DNA from: Ramlibacter terrae
GTDB lineage: Bacteria; Pseudomonadota; Gammaproteobacteria; Burkholderiales; Burkholderiaceae_C
Direction of reading: 5' to 3'
NCBI GenBank assembly: GCA_013127575.1
Contig: CP053418.1
Span: 4,774,001-4,838,000, forward strand
Length of the DNA: 64,000 bases
The notes below the pieces were generated by a model. The model did not search any database, was not told the origin of the DNA, and saw only the letters and a program-made list of their open reading frames with translations. Below are positions 52,172 through 61,388 of the stretch, piece after piece. The position numbers and the translations under genes are program-made. Position 1 is the stretch's first letter, and every line of letters begins with the position of its first letter.

Positions 52172-52908
52172 GTGGCGACGATCCCGCCTCGCGAGCGATT
52201 CCAGCGCTTCCTGCGCCGCTGGCTGCTGGCGCTGCAGGAGGCCACCCGGCTGCCCATCCCGCCTTCGCTCGCGCACTGGGCCGCGCCCGTGCACGAGCCG
52301 CGCTCCACCGGCGCGCCGCACCTGCCGGGCGTGGGCCTGCTGGTGGGCGCGGTGGCCTGCGTCGTGTTCGCGCTGGTCTCGGTGCCCTTGCCCGAAGCGA
52401 TGGCGAGCGTGCTGGTCGCCGCGCTGCTCTCGACCCGGCGACGCTGCTGCTCACCGGCGCCGCGTCCGAGCAGGGGCTGGCCCGCTGGGTCGACGGCCTC
52501 GGCTCCCAGCAAGGCCTGGCGACGACGGCGATGCTGGCGGTGGGACTGGCCGTCGCCACCAAGGTGGCCTTGCTCGCGGTGCTGGCCGGCCAATCGGCGG
52601 CCGGCGTGCTGTCGGCACTGCTCGCGGCCCACGCCGTATCGCGCTTCTGGGCGCTCGGCATGGAAGAAGGGACGCACCGCAACGGCCTCGTGGTGGGCGG
52701 GCTCTGGTGCCTGCCGGCGTTGCTGCTGATGGTGCTGGCGGGCGGGATGGCCTTCATGCTGGCTGCCGTCGTGGCCAGCGGCATCGCCTTCGCCGTGCTG
52801 CGCCGCCGCCAGCGCGCCTGGCCGGACGAAGCCGACGGCGTCCACGCGGCGCAGCAGGCGTGCGAAGTGGCGTTCTACCCGGGCGCGGCATGCGCGCTGC
52901 GTCCCTAG
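52172..52908 (+). CDS. CobS-like cobalamin synthase family protein (one frameshift)
   Basis: About 245 residues, strongly hydrophobic. The GTG start gives MATIPPRERFQRFLRRWLLA and TRLPIP, as in CobS. The helix ATLLLTGAASEQGLARWVDG corresponds to the CobS active-site motif LLTGGxHEDGLADTADG, but two of its three metal-binding acidic positions are replaced (EQGLARWVDG). One T is missing near 52446 (ACCCGGCG for ACCCTGGCG). True CobS joins alpha-ribazole phosphate to adenosylcobinamide-GDP. No other cobalamin gene is nearby; five bases after ilvA. Activity is doubtful. Confidence 0.65.
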
Positions 52909-52953
52909 GAGCCCGGGCACCGGCGCGGATCCCTCATTCTGCCGCCCGGGCTC

Positions 52954-53579
52954 CTAGGCGCGGCGCAGCCAGCGGTGGTGCGCGGCCAGCCGCTGCACGT
53001 CGCGCCAGCCGCGGCATTCCGCCGCCACCTTCGGCCAGATCCGCTGCAGTTCGCATTCGGCCCGGTGTCGGCGGCGGCCTGGTGCCGCACCGCGCAGCCG
53101 ATCCCGAAATGCGCCAGCCAGTCGTCCAACGCCCGGGCGCGGACCTTCGGGTGCGTCACCGCGCACAGGTGCTCGATGTCCAGCCAGCTGTTGGGAAGCC
53201 GCAGTCCCAGCGCATCGCGCGCATGGCGGACGATCAGCGCCTGGTCGAACGCGGCGTGGAAGGCCAGCAGCGGCGCGTCGCCGACGGCGGCGATGAAGCC
53301 GCGCAGGCCGTCCGCCATCGGAACGCCCTCGCGCTGGCGCTGCACGCCGATGCCGTGCAGCAGGATGTTGTCGCGCGGCGAAGCCAGCTCCTGCCGCAGC
53401 ACCACCTCGAAGCTGTCGGCGGGCAGCAGTGACAGCCTGCCCGCCGGCCAGTCGATGCGCACCCCCACCGCGGCGATGGCCAGCAGCCAGTCGCGTGCCG
53501 TGTCGAGCCCGCTGGTTTCCACGTCCAGCACCACGCAGCGCGTGGCGCCCGGATCGGAGCGTGCGCGGTCCCACCACAT
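52954..53579 (-). CDS. DnaQ-like 3'-5' exonuclease (one frameshift)
   Basis: About 208 residues. Exo I motif VVLDVETSGLD (DxE), Exo II region LAFHAAFDQALIVR and a late motif in ARALDDWLAHFGI with Asp. The spacing fits the RNase T/DnaQ superfamily of DEDD exonucleases. A break near 53063 reads correctly as ACCTGGGCC (ADTWAECELQRIW). The start MWWDRARSDPGATRCVVLDV at 53579 follows the CBS-domain gene by two bases, so both are one transcript. DNA repair or RNA turnover are both possible. Confidence 0.85.
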
Positions 53580-53581
53580 GG

Positions 53582-55476
53582 TCAGCGTTCGTAGTCCAGC
53601 CGCAGCCGCTGCTGGAGCTGGCGGGCCATCCGGAACGATTCCCTGAGGATGCGCCGGTCGATGTCGTTGAGCCCGTCCAGCAGCAGGCGGTTCGGTCGGG
53701 CCGCCGGCGCGCCGCCTTCGAGCTGCACCCGCAGGCGCAGCATCTGCAGGAACTCGAATGCGCTCGCCCACGCCTCGTACTCGGCGCCGGCGAGGCCCAT
53801 GCGCTGCCCCGCCTGCACCAGCCGTGCGCGCGTGCCCGTCGCCGTCACCCCGTGGGCCAGCGCGTACAGGCGCGCAGCGTCGACGAACAGCGCGGACCCC
53901 TGCAGCTTGAGATCGATCGCGCCGCCCTCGTCGGCGTCGACGCCGCCCAGCCAGTTCAGCGGCACGCCACGCGCCGAGGCGTTCAGCGCCAGCTGCTTGA
54001 GGAAGCGCGGATTGCGCCGCGCCGCCTCCACCACCTCGGCCCGCAGCGCCGTGGCCAGCGCGGCGTTTCCCGCCAGCGGCCGCAGGTCGAAATAGATGCC
54101 GGCCTGCAGCAGGTCCTGCGGCGAGCCGTGCCCGATCCAGTCGGAGAAGCGGCGGCGCCATTGCCCCAGCGGCAGGCAGCCATCCGGCTCGCCCGCCATG
54201 ATGCCGCCGCGGCACAGCGGATAGCCGCAGGCGTCCAGCGCCAGATTGACGGCCCGGCCGAAGGCGCGCGCGGCCTGCACGCCCTCGGGCGAGACGCCGT
54301 CCGGCAGCACCAGCGCGTTGTCCTGGTCGGTGGCGATGGTCTGTTCCTCGCGGCCTTCGGAGCCGAGCGCCACCCAGCACACCTTCGCCAGGTCGACGCC
54401 GTGCTGCGCCGCCTGCAGTTCCACCACGCGCACGGTGAGCACGTCGTTCAGGTGGCTGATCAAGGCGGTGAGCTGGCGGGCCTGCACGCCCTGCGACAGC
54501 AGGTTGCGCGCGAAGCGGCGGATGTCCTGCGCCACCAGCCGCAAGGTCGGCAGGTCGGCGGCCGAGCGGATCGCGCTGCCGACCTGCTTGAGCGACAGGC
54601 GCTGCAGCGCGAACAGGTCGCGCTCCGACAGCAGGCCGGCGAGCCGGCCGTCGCGGGTCACCGGCACGTGCCGGATGCCTTCGCGCGACATCAGCAGCGC
54701 CGCGTCCTGCGCCGTGGCCGTGTGGGGAAGGGTGTGCACCGGCTGCACCATGACAGCGCCCACCGGCCGGTCCAGCGGCACCTCGGCCAGCGCCACGCGC
54801 TCGAGGACGTCATGGCGCGTCAGGATGCCGACGGGGACCTCCTGCGCGTCGACCACCACCATGGAGCCGATGCGGCGCGCGTGCATCTCCTGCAGCGCGG
54901 CGCGCAACGGCTGCTCCGGCCCGCACGACACCGGCGCGCGCTGCGGCAGCTCGCCGAGCGGCGTTTCCAGCGACTGCTCCGCCAGCGCCTGCGATGCATA
55001 CGCCACCTGCAAGGCGCGGCGCGAGAGATCCGGGAAGCCCTGCACCCGCCGGTTCAGGAAATCGGCGAAGGCCGCGCTGCGGGCGGCCAGTTCGGTCATG
55101 GCCTCGCAGGGCAGCACCAGCACGAAGGTGTCGGCCGACGCGCGGTAGGTGGCCGTGACCGCGCGCCGCGCCAGCGCGGCGCCCAGCGGAAACAGGTCGC
55201 CCGGCTCGTACTGGAAGGCGCCGCCGGACAGCTCGGCCAGGCCGCGCAGGCCGGTGACGGCGCCCTGCCGGATGCTGAAGATCGCCTGCACCGGCCCCGA
55301 GGCCGGCTCCGGGAGCACTTCGTCCGGCGCGTAGTACCGCTGCTCGCAATGCGTGAGGAAGAAGTCGACGTCCTGCGCCTGCATCTGCGCGAACGGCGGA
55401 TGCCGCAGCAGGTCTGGCGCAGATTGGCCAGCAGGCTCGACGATGGCTGTGCAGGGCTGGGCGCGGGATCAGCCAC
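53582..55476 (-). CDS. cyclic-nucleotide-binding / CBS / DUF294 nucleotidyltransferase-like protein (one frameshift)
   Basis: About 632 residues, cytoplasmic. An N-terminal cNMP-binding-like domain (FSIRQGAVTGLRG, YEPGDLFPLGAAL) is followed by a CBS pair (MHARRIGSMVVVDAQEVPVG and MSREGIRHVPVTRDGRLAGL), then a DUF294 nucleotidyltransferase core with GSEGREEQTIATDQDNAL, the GS...D.D metal motif. The C-terminal DUF294 helical domain ends RMARQLQQRLRLDYER. A GTG start at 55476 (MADPAPSPAQPSSSLLANLR) is used; one G is missing near 55421 (RQDLLRHPPF, CCAGG). Probably modifies a protein or tRNA-like partner in response to nucleotides. Coupled to the exonuclease gene. Confidence 0.88.
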
Positions 55477-55493
55477 CGCGCGCTCCGCCGCCG

Positions 55494-55952
55494 CTACTTG
55501 CGAAAGGGCGGCAACTCGAGCGTGACCGCCGGCGTTCCGCCGGGCTGGGTCGCCAGCACCGCGCGGCGGCCCTGCACCGATTGCAGCACCAGCCCCGGTT
55601 CGATCACGCTGCCCACGCGGTAAGGCTTGGCGGGCGCGCCATCGACGGAAATCACCGCGGCACCACCGCCCGAACTGGCGCCCGCGGCCACGCCCACCAG
55701 CTGGAAGCGGCTCGCCAGGCTGACCACCGGCGCGGCCGCCGCCACGCCAGGCGCGGCCGGCACGCCGCCGAGCAGGCGGCCGATGGCGGCCGGATCGACC
55801 GCGACCGCGCGCGGGCCCGCAGGCAGCGGCGCGGCCACTTCGGGGCCGGATCCGAGGCGCAGCCCCCAGAACGCCGCACAGCCGGCGGCCAGCAGCCACA
55901 GCGCGAAAGTCGCGCCGCGCACCGTCCACGTCGCGGGCATCGGGGTCACCAT
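55494..55952 (-). CDS. gspC: type II secretion system protein GspC
   Basis: 152 residues, intact. One N-terminal transmembrane helix (TFALWLLAAGCAAFWGLRLG) is followed by a periplasmic homology region (SLASRFQLVGVAAGASSGGG, then AVISVDGAPAKPYRVGSVIE and GLVLQSVQGRRAVLA), the HR domain that contacts the GspD secretin. It is short: it lacks the C-terminal PDZ domain of enterobacterial GspC, as usual in Burkholderiales. It is transcribed away from gspG, only 21 bases between start codons. Confidence 0.85.
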   Translation of the reverse strand: MVTPMPATWTVRGATFALWLLAAGCAAFWGLRLGSGPEVAAPLPAGPRAVAVDPAAIGRLLGGVPAAPGVAAAAPVVSLASRFQLVGVAAGASSGGGAAVISVDGAPAKPYRVGSVIEPGLVLQSVQGRRAVLATQPGGTPAVTLELPPFRK

Positions 55953-55973
55953 GCGGCGATTATCATTGAACCG

Positions 55974-56426
55974 ATGGCCTTTACCGCTCCCACCCAGTCC
56001 CTGCCCCGGCTCGCCCGGCAACTCCGCGCCGGCTTCACCCTCATCGAGCTGATGGTGGTGCTGGTGATCATCGGCGTGCTGGCCGCCCTGATCGTCCCCA
56101 ACGTGCTCGATCGCGCCGACGACGCGCGCAGCACCGCCGCCCGCACGGACGTCAACAACCTGATGCAGGCGCTCAAGCTCTACAAGCTCGACAACCAGCG
56201 CTACCCCACCGGCGAGCAGGGCCTGCAGGCCCCGGTCCAGCGCCCGGGCGCGGCGCCGGTGCCGCCCAACTGGAAGCCGTACCGGAGAAACTGCCCAACG
56301 ACCCGTGGGGCCGCGCCTACCAGTACCTCAACCCGGGGGTCAAGGGCGAGATCGACGTGATGTCCTTCGGCGCCGACGGCCAGCCCGGTGGCGAGGGCAA
56401 GAATGCCGACGTCGGCTCGGCAATAG
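55974..56426 (+). CDS. gspG: type II secretion major pseudopilin GspG (two frameshifts)
   Basis: About 151 residues. Prepilin leader cleaved before FTLIELMVVLVIIGVLAALI with Glu at position 5 of the mature protein. The classic GspG pattern follows: DVNNLMQALKLYKLDNQRYP, TGEQGLQA, then LPNDPWGRAYQYLNPG and a Ca2+-loop-like MSFGADGQPGGEGKNADVG. Breaks: 56286 (TACCGGAG for TACCTGGAG) and near 56418, where one added T gives GSWQ and the TAG at 56424-56426. Forms the pseudopilus that pushes substrates through GspD. Confidence 0.93.
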
Positions 56427-56847
56427 GCGCGCCCGCGGCTTCACCCTGATGGAGCTGATGGTGGTGGTGGCGATCATCGCGATGGCCTCCGCCGGCGTCA
56501 GCTTCGCGTTGCGCGATACCGCCGGCGCCCCGCTGGAACGCGACGCGCAGCGGCTGGCGGCCCTGCTCGAATCGGGCCGCGCCCGCTCGCGCATGAGCGG
56601 CCAGCCGGTGCGCTGGCTGGCCACCGGCGATGCCTTCCGCTTCGATGGCGTGCCCGACGGCGCCCTGCCGCAGAAATGGCTGTCGGACACCACGCGCGTG
56701 GTCGGCACGCCCCTGCTGGTGCTCGGCCCCGAGCCGATCATCGGCCCGCAATCGGTCATCCTCACCAGCGCCGACGCGCCGCAGCGCAGCTTCCGCGTGG
56801 CCACCGACGGCCTGCGCCCCTTCACCGCCACGCCGGAGCAGCCGTGA
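56403..56847 (+). CDS. gspH: type II secretion minor pseudopilin GspH (one frameshift)
   Basis: About 149 residues. The ATG at 56403 lies inside the end of gspG; the base missing near 56418 restores MPTSARGNRRARGFTLMELM, a normal prepilin leader and N-terminal helix with Glu5. The rest (ERDAQRLAALLESGRARSRM, then FDGVPDGALPQKWLSDTTRV) is GspH-like. Minor pseudopilin at the tip complex. Its TGA overlaps the gspI GTG. Confidence 0.85.
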
Positions 56848-57200
56848 AGCGGTGGGCGGGCTTCACGCTGATCGAGGTGCTGGTGGCGCTGAGCATCGTC
56901 GCCATCGCGCTCGTCGCGGGCGCGCAGGCCACCGCCGCCCTCACCAACAACGCGCAGCGCCAGGCCGACGTGCTGCTGGGCCACATGTGCGCCGAAAACG
57001 AACTCGCGCGCCTGCGGCTGGCGCGCCAGCTGCCCGGCGTGGGCGACAACGAAAGCACCTGCGAGCAGGCCGGCCGCGTGTACCAGCTGCGGGTGACGGT
57101 GTCGCCCACGCCCAACCCGAGCTTCCGCCGCATCGACGCGCAGGTGTTCGACGGCAGCACACCGATCCTGCGCCTGTCCACCATCCGGGGGCGCTACTGA
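56844..57200 (+). CDS. gspI: type II secretion minor pseudopilin GspI
   Basis: Complete, 118 residues, GTG start overlapping the gspH stop (GTGA). Short leader MKRWAG, then FTLIEVLVALSIVAIALVAG with Glu5. The family motif HMCAENELARLRLARQLPGV is present, and the end is LRLSTIRGRY. GspI initiates the GspI-J-K tip complex. Its last base is shared with the gspJ ATG region (TGATG). Confidence 0.92.
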   Translation: MKRWAGFTLIEVLVALSIVAIALVAGAQATAALTNNAQRQADVLLGHMCAENELARLRLARQLPGVGDNESTCEQAGRVYQLRVTVSPTPNPSFRRIDAQVFDGSTPILRLSTIRGRY

Positions 57201-57897
57201 TGCGGCGCGCGCGCGGCTTCACGCTGGTCGAACTGCTGGTCGCGCTGTTCGCGCTGGCGCTGCTCGCCGCCCTGAGCTGGCGCGGGCTCGACGGGATGAT
57301 GCGCACCCGCAGCTTCACCGAGGCGCGCGCCGACGAAATCCTCACGCTGCAGACCGGCCTGGCGCAATGGGACGCCGACCTCGCCGCGCTGGTGCAGCTG
57401 CCGATGGTGACCGCGCTCGACTGGAACGGCCGCGTTCTGCGCCTGACGCGCCGCGGCAGCGCCAGCCCCGGCGCCGGCGTGCACGTGGTGGGCTGGACGC
57501 GGCGCGAAGGGCAGTGGCGCCGCTGGCAGTCGCAGCCCATGACCACGCGCTCGGAGCTCGACGCCGCCCGGCAGGCCGCCGACAACTGGTCGCAGAACCC
57601 GGGCGACGCCCTGCGCAGCCAGGAGACGGCCATCGTGCCGCTCGAGGACTGGCAGGTCTTCTACTTCCGCGACAACGCCGGAGCAACCCGTTCTCCACCG
57701 CCGTCGCGCGGACGGCCTCCACGGCAGCCCGGGCCTTCGGCGAAGAGACGGCGCCGGCCCAGGACGCGGCCCGTGCGCGATCGGCCGGCGTGCTGCCGGA
57801 CGGCGTGCGGCTGGTGCTGCAACTGCCCGCCGGCCGCGCCATCGGCGGCCAGGTCACGCGCGACTACGTGCGTCCGACGGTCGGAGGCGGCCAGTGA
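57200..57897 (+). CDS. gspJ: type II secretion minor pseudopilin GspJ (one frameshift)
   Basis: About 232 residues. Leader MRRARG, then FTLVELLVALFALALLAALS. SWRGLDGMMRTRSFTEARAD and the conserved LEDWQVFYFRDNAWSNPFST follow, the last after adding T near 57680 (GCCGGAGC for GCCTGGAGC). Probable tip-complex subunit next to GspI and GspK. The TGA overlaps the gspK GTG. Confidence 0.9.
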
Positions 57898-58858
57898 GGC
57901 GCCCGCGCCAAGCCGGCGCCGCGCTGCTCGCGGCCATGCTGACGGTGTCGCTGGTCGCCACCTTCGCCACCGCGGCCTTGTGGAACCAGTGGCGCAGCGT
58001 CGAAGTGGAAGCGGCCGACCGCGCGCGGGTGCAGGCCGCACGGATCCTCACCGGTGCCCTCGACTGGTCGCGCCTGATCCTGCGCGAGGACGCCCGCGCC
58101 GGCGGCGCCGACCACTGGCGGAGCCCCGGGCCGTGCCCTTGCAGGAGGCGCGCCTGTCCACCTTCCCCGGCCGCCGACCCGTCGAACACCGTGGAGAACG
58201 ACGCCGACACCACCTTCCTGTCCGGCGAGATCGTCGACATGCAGTCGCTGCTGAACGTGACCAACCTGGTCGAGGCGGGCCGGCTGTCCGAACCCGGCCT
58301 GCGCGCCTTCGGCCGCCTGTTCGAACTGCTCGGGCTGCCGCAGACGCAGCTGACCCGGATGGCGGAGAACCTCCGCTTCGCCTCCGATATCAACGTCGGC
58401 AACCTTTCGGCCGGCCAGGCGCCGCTGTTGCCGCAGCGGGTGGAGCAGCTCGCGTGGCTCGGGCTGCCGCCGGAAACCATCGCGGCGCTGCAACCCTACG
58501 TGACCATCCTGCCGGTGCGCACGCCCGTCAACCTGAACCAGCCCCGGCCGAAGTGATCTATGCCGTGGGCAGCACCCTCGGCATGGCCGACGCCAAGCGG
58601 CTGGTGGCGGCGCGCGAGGGGCAGCACTTCCGCGCCGTGGTCGACGCGGCCAAGCTGGTGCCCGCCGATGCCTTCGCCGCCGGCACCGTCGACTTCCGCT
58701 CCCGCTTCTTCGAGGTGCGCGGGCGGCTGCGGATGAACGACGTCGTGATCGAGGAACGCTCGCTGGTGCAGCGCGAAGGCGGCACCGTCCGCACCGTCCA
58801 GCGTGAACATGGCGGATTCCAGTCGGCATCCGCGCCACAGGCGCCCCCGCCGCGCTGA
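57894..58858 (+). CDS. gspK: type II secretion minor pseudopilin GspK (frameshifted)
   Basis: About 322 residues, the large minor pseudopilin lacking Glu5. The start is MRRPRQAGAALLAAMLTVSL. After repair it reads GADHLAEPWAVPLQEARLST and SGEIVDMQSLLNVTNLVEAG (the DxQ(S/G)xxN motif), with the end FQSASAPQAPPPR. Four errors: 58117 (CACTGGCG), 58126 (CCTGG written CCCGG; W in EPWAVPL), 58160 and 58548 (AACCAGCC for AACCAGGCC), all at CCWGG. Caps the pseudopilus. Confidence 0.9.
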
Positions 58859-58882
58859 CCCCCACCTACAATTCGGCAGCCC

Positions 58883-60089
58883 ATGAGTTCACTGATCGTT
58901 TCGCTGCCCCGGAGCCGGCCACGACCGCGACGGAATGGGCGTTCGCGCTCACGCCCGACGGCCGCACGCTGCAGGACCACGGCCGCGCCGCCGCCGCCCT
59001 GCTGCCGGCGCCGCGCGGCGCCGGGGCCGAGATCGTGGCGCTGGTGCCGGTGCAGGCGCTGGCCTGGCACCGGGTCGAGCTGCCCAAGGGCATCACCGCC
59101 GGGTCGCCGCGCCTGCGCTCGGCACTCGAAGGCCTGCTCGAAGAACAGCTGCTCGACGAACCCGACGCGGTGCACTGGCGTTGCAGCCCGGCGCGCGCCC
59201 CGGCGAGCCGGCACGGGTCGCCATCTGCGACCGCGCCTGGCTGCGCCATGCGCTGCAGCTGCTGGAGGCGGCGGACCGCCCGGTCGGCCGCATCGTTCCC
59301 GAGTTCGCGCCCGAAGGCGCGCTGGCCCTCGTCGCCATGGGCGACCCGCAGCAGCCGATGGTGGTCACCGCCAGCGCCGACGGCGTGCTGGCGCTGCCCC
59401 TGAACCACGCCTGCCTGCCGCTGCTGCCGGTCTTGCCCGACGAAGCGCCGCGCGTCGCCGAGCCCGCCGTCGCGGCCGTCGCCGAACTCGTGCTGCAGCA
59501 CAAGCTGGAACTGCAGCAGGCGCCGCAACGCTGGCTGCAGGCGGCGCGCACCCGCTGGGACCTGGCGCAATTCGAATTCGCCAGCTCCAGCCGCACGCGT
59601 GCGCTGAAGAAATTCACCACGGGCTGGGGCGAGGTCCTGAACGCCGCCGCGTGGCGGCCGGCCCGCTGGGGTGCGGTGCTGCTGGTGGCCGTCAACCTGC
59701 TGGGCCTGAACGCCCGGGCCTGGAAGGAACGCGCCAGCCTCGACGACAAGCGCGAGGCGGTGCGCCGGACGCTCACCGACACCTTCCCCAACGTGCGGGT
59801 GGTCGTCGATGCGCCGGTGCAGATGGAACGCGAAGTGGCGGCCCTGCGCCAGCTCACGGGCGTGCCGTCGCCGCGCGACTTCGACGCGCTGCTCGGTGCG
59901 CTGGCCGCCGCCTTGCCGGTCGACCGGATGCCCGCCCGGCTGGATTACGCGACGGGCGAATTGCGCGCTGGCGGCATGCAGCTCACGCCCGACCAGTTCC
60001 GCACCGTCGCCGGCCAGCTCAAGGCGGCCGGCTACGCGGCCACGCTCGAGGGCCAGACGCTCACGCTGGTCGCGGAGGACGCCCGATGA
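58883..60089 (+). CDS. gspL: type II secretion assembly protein GspL (frameshifted)
   Basis: About 402 residues. Actin-like cytoplasmic domain (LPAPRGAGAEIVALVPVQAL, EQLLDEPDAVHW and ICDRAWLRHALQLLEAADRP), one transmembrane helix near residue 265 (ARWGAVLLVAVNLLGLNARA), then a ferredoxin-like periplasmic domain ending TLEGQTLTLVAEDAR. Breaks lie near 58912 (SLPLEPATTATEW, CCTGG) and 59178. GspL links the GspE ATPase to GspM and the pseudopilus. The end overlaps gspM by four bases. Confidence 0.9.
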
Positions 60090-60565
60090 AGGCGCAGGAA
60101 CTGCGGGCGCGCTGGAACGCGCTGGCGCCGCGCGAACAGCGGCTGGTGGCCATCGCCGCCGCCCTCGTCGCGCTGGCCCTGCTCTGGTGGGTGGCGCTCG
60201 GCCCCGCGCTGGCCACGCTGCGCGGCGCCGACGCGCAGCACCGCACGCTCGACACGCAGCTGCTGCAGATGCGCCGCCTGCAGGCGCAGGCCAAGGCCAT
60301 GCAGGCGCAGCCGCGGCAAGGCCACGAAGAAGCGATGCGGCAGCTGGAACAGGCGATCCGCCAGCAACTGGGCACGGCCGCGCGGTACACCATCGCGGGC
60401 GACCGAGTCACGGTGACGCTGGCCAACGCGCCGGCGCAGGCTTTCGCGCAATGGCTGGCGCAGGTGCGCAGCAACGCCCGCGCCCTTCCCGGCGAGGCGA
60501 AGCTGGTGCGCAATGCGAGCGGCGGCTGGGACGGCACGCTGGTGCTCGCCCTGCCCCCGCGCTGA
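60086..60565 (+). CDS. gspM: type II secretion assembly protein GspM
   Basis: Complete, 159 residues. Short cytoplasmic end MKAQELRARWNALAPREQRL, one helix (LVAIAAALVALALLWWVALG), a coiled-coil region (MRRLQAQAKAMQAQPRQGHE) and a ferredoxin-like periplasmic fold ending GTLVLALPPR. Dimerises with GspL. ATGA overlap with gspL. Intact. Confidence 0.9.
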   Translation: MKAQELRARWNALAPREQRLVAIAAALVALALLWWVALGPALATLRGADAQHRTLDTQLLQMRRLQAQAKAMQAQPRQGHEEAMRQLEQAIRQQLGTAARYTIAGDRVTVTLANAPAQAFAQWLAQVRSNARALPGEAKLVRNASGGWDGTLVLALPPR

Positions 60566-60574
60566 CGGCCGCCG

Positions 60575-61366
60575 ATGGCGCGCGCGCAGAAGGTCGTTCG
60601 CGAGGTTCCCGGGGCTGGGCCGCGGGCGGCCTCATCCTCGGCGTGCTGCTGGCCGTCGTCCTGTTCGCCCCCGCCCACTGGCTGGCCACGTGGGTCGCGC
60701 AGGCCACCGACGGGCAGGTGCAAATCGCCGACACGCGCGGCACGGTCTGGGGCGGCTCCGGACGCCTGGTGCTGACCGGCGGCAAGGGCTCCACCGACGC
60801 CGCGGCCCTGCCCGGACGGCTGCAGTGGGAACTCGGGCCGCGCTGGAACGGCGCCGCCGCGCGTCTTTACACGGACTGCTGCATGACGCAGCCCGTCGAC
60901 GTGCGCGCGCGGCTGCGCCCGGGCGGCATCGACATCGACGTCGGCGACAGCCAGTCACGCTGGCCCGCGGCCATCGCCACCGGGCTCGGCACCCCTTGGA
61001 ATACCCTGCAGCTCGATGGCGAACTGCAGCTTTCCACCGGGGGGCCTTTCAGTAGAATGGATCGAAGGCCGCCCGGTCGTCACCGGGCGGGCCGAGTTGC
61101 TGGCGCTGCGGGTCGCGTCGCGCCTTTCTACGCTGAGGCCCATGGGCAGCTACCGCATCACACTGCAAGGGGGCGCGCCGACCACGCTGCGGGTGGAGAC
61201 CCTCGAGGGCAGCCTGCAGCTGACCGGCACCGGCCAATGGGTCGGGCCGCGCCTGCGCTTCCGGGGCGAGGCTTCGGCAGCGCCCGACCGCGAAGCCGCG
61301 CTCTCCAACCTCCTGAACATCATCGGCCGCCGCAGCGGCGCCCGCTCGCTCATCTCCATCGGCTGA
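60575..61366 (+). CDS. gspN: type II secretion system protein GspN (frameshifted)
   Basis: About 264 residues. One N-terminal helix (GWAAGGLILGVLLAVVLFAP) and a periplasmic domain: QIADTRGTVWGGSGRLVLTG, LPGRLQWELGPRWNG, then GLSVEWIEGRPVVTGRAELL and a C-terminal LSNLLNIIGRRSGARSLISI. Breaks lie near 60612 and 61042 (G-run length). GspN is present only in some T2SS; its exact role is unsettled. Starts nine bases after gspM. Confidence 0.87.
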
Positions 61367-61388
61367 CGCCTTGAAGAAGAAGTCCCAC

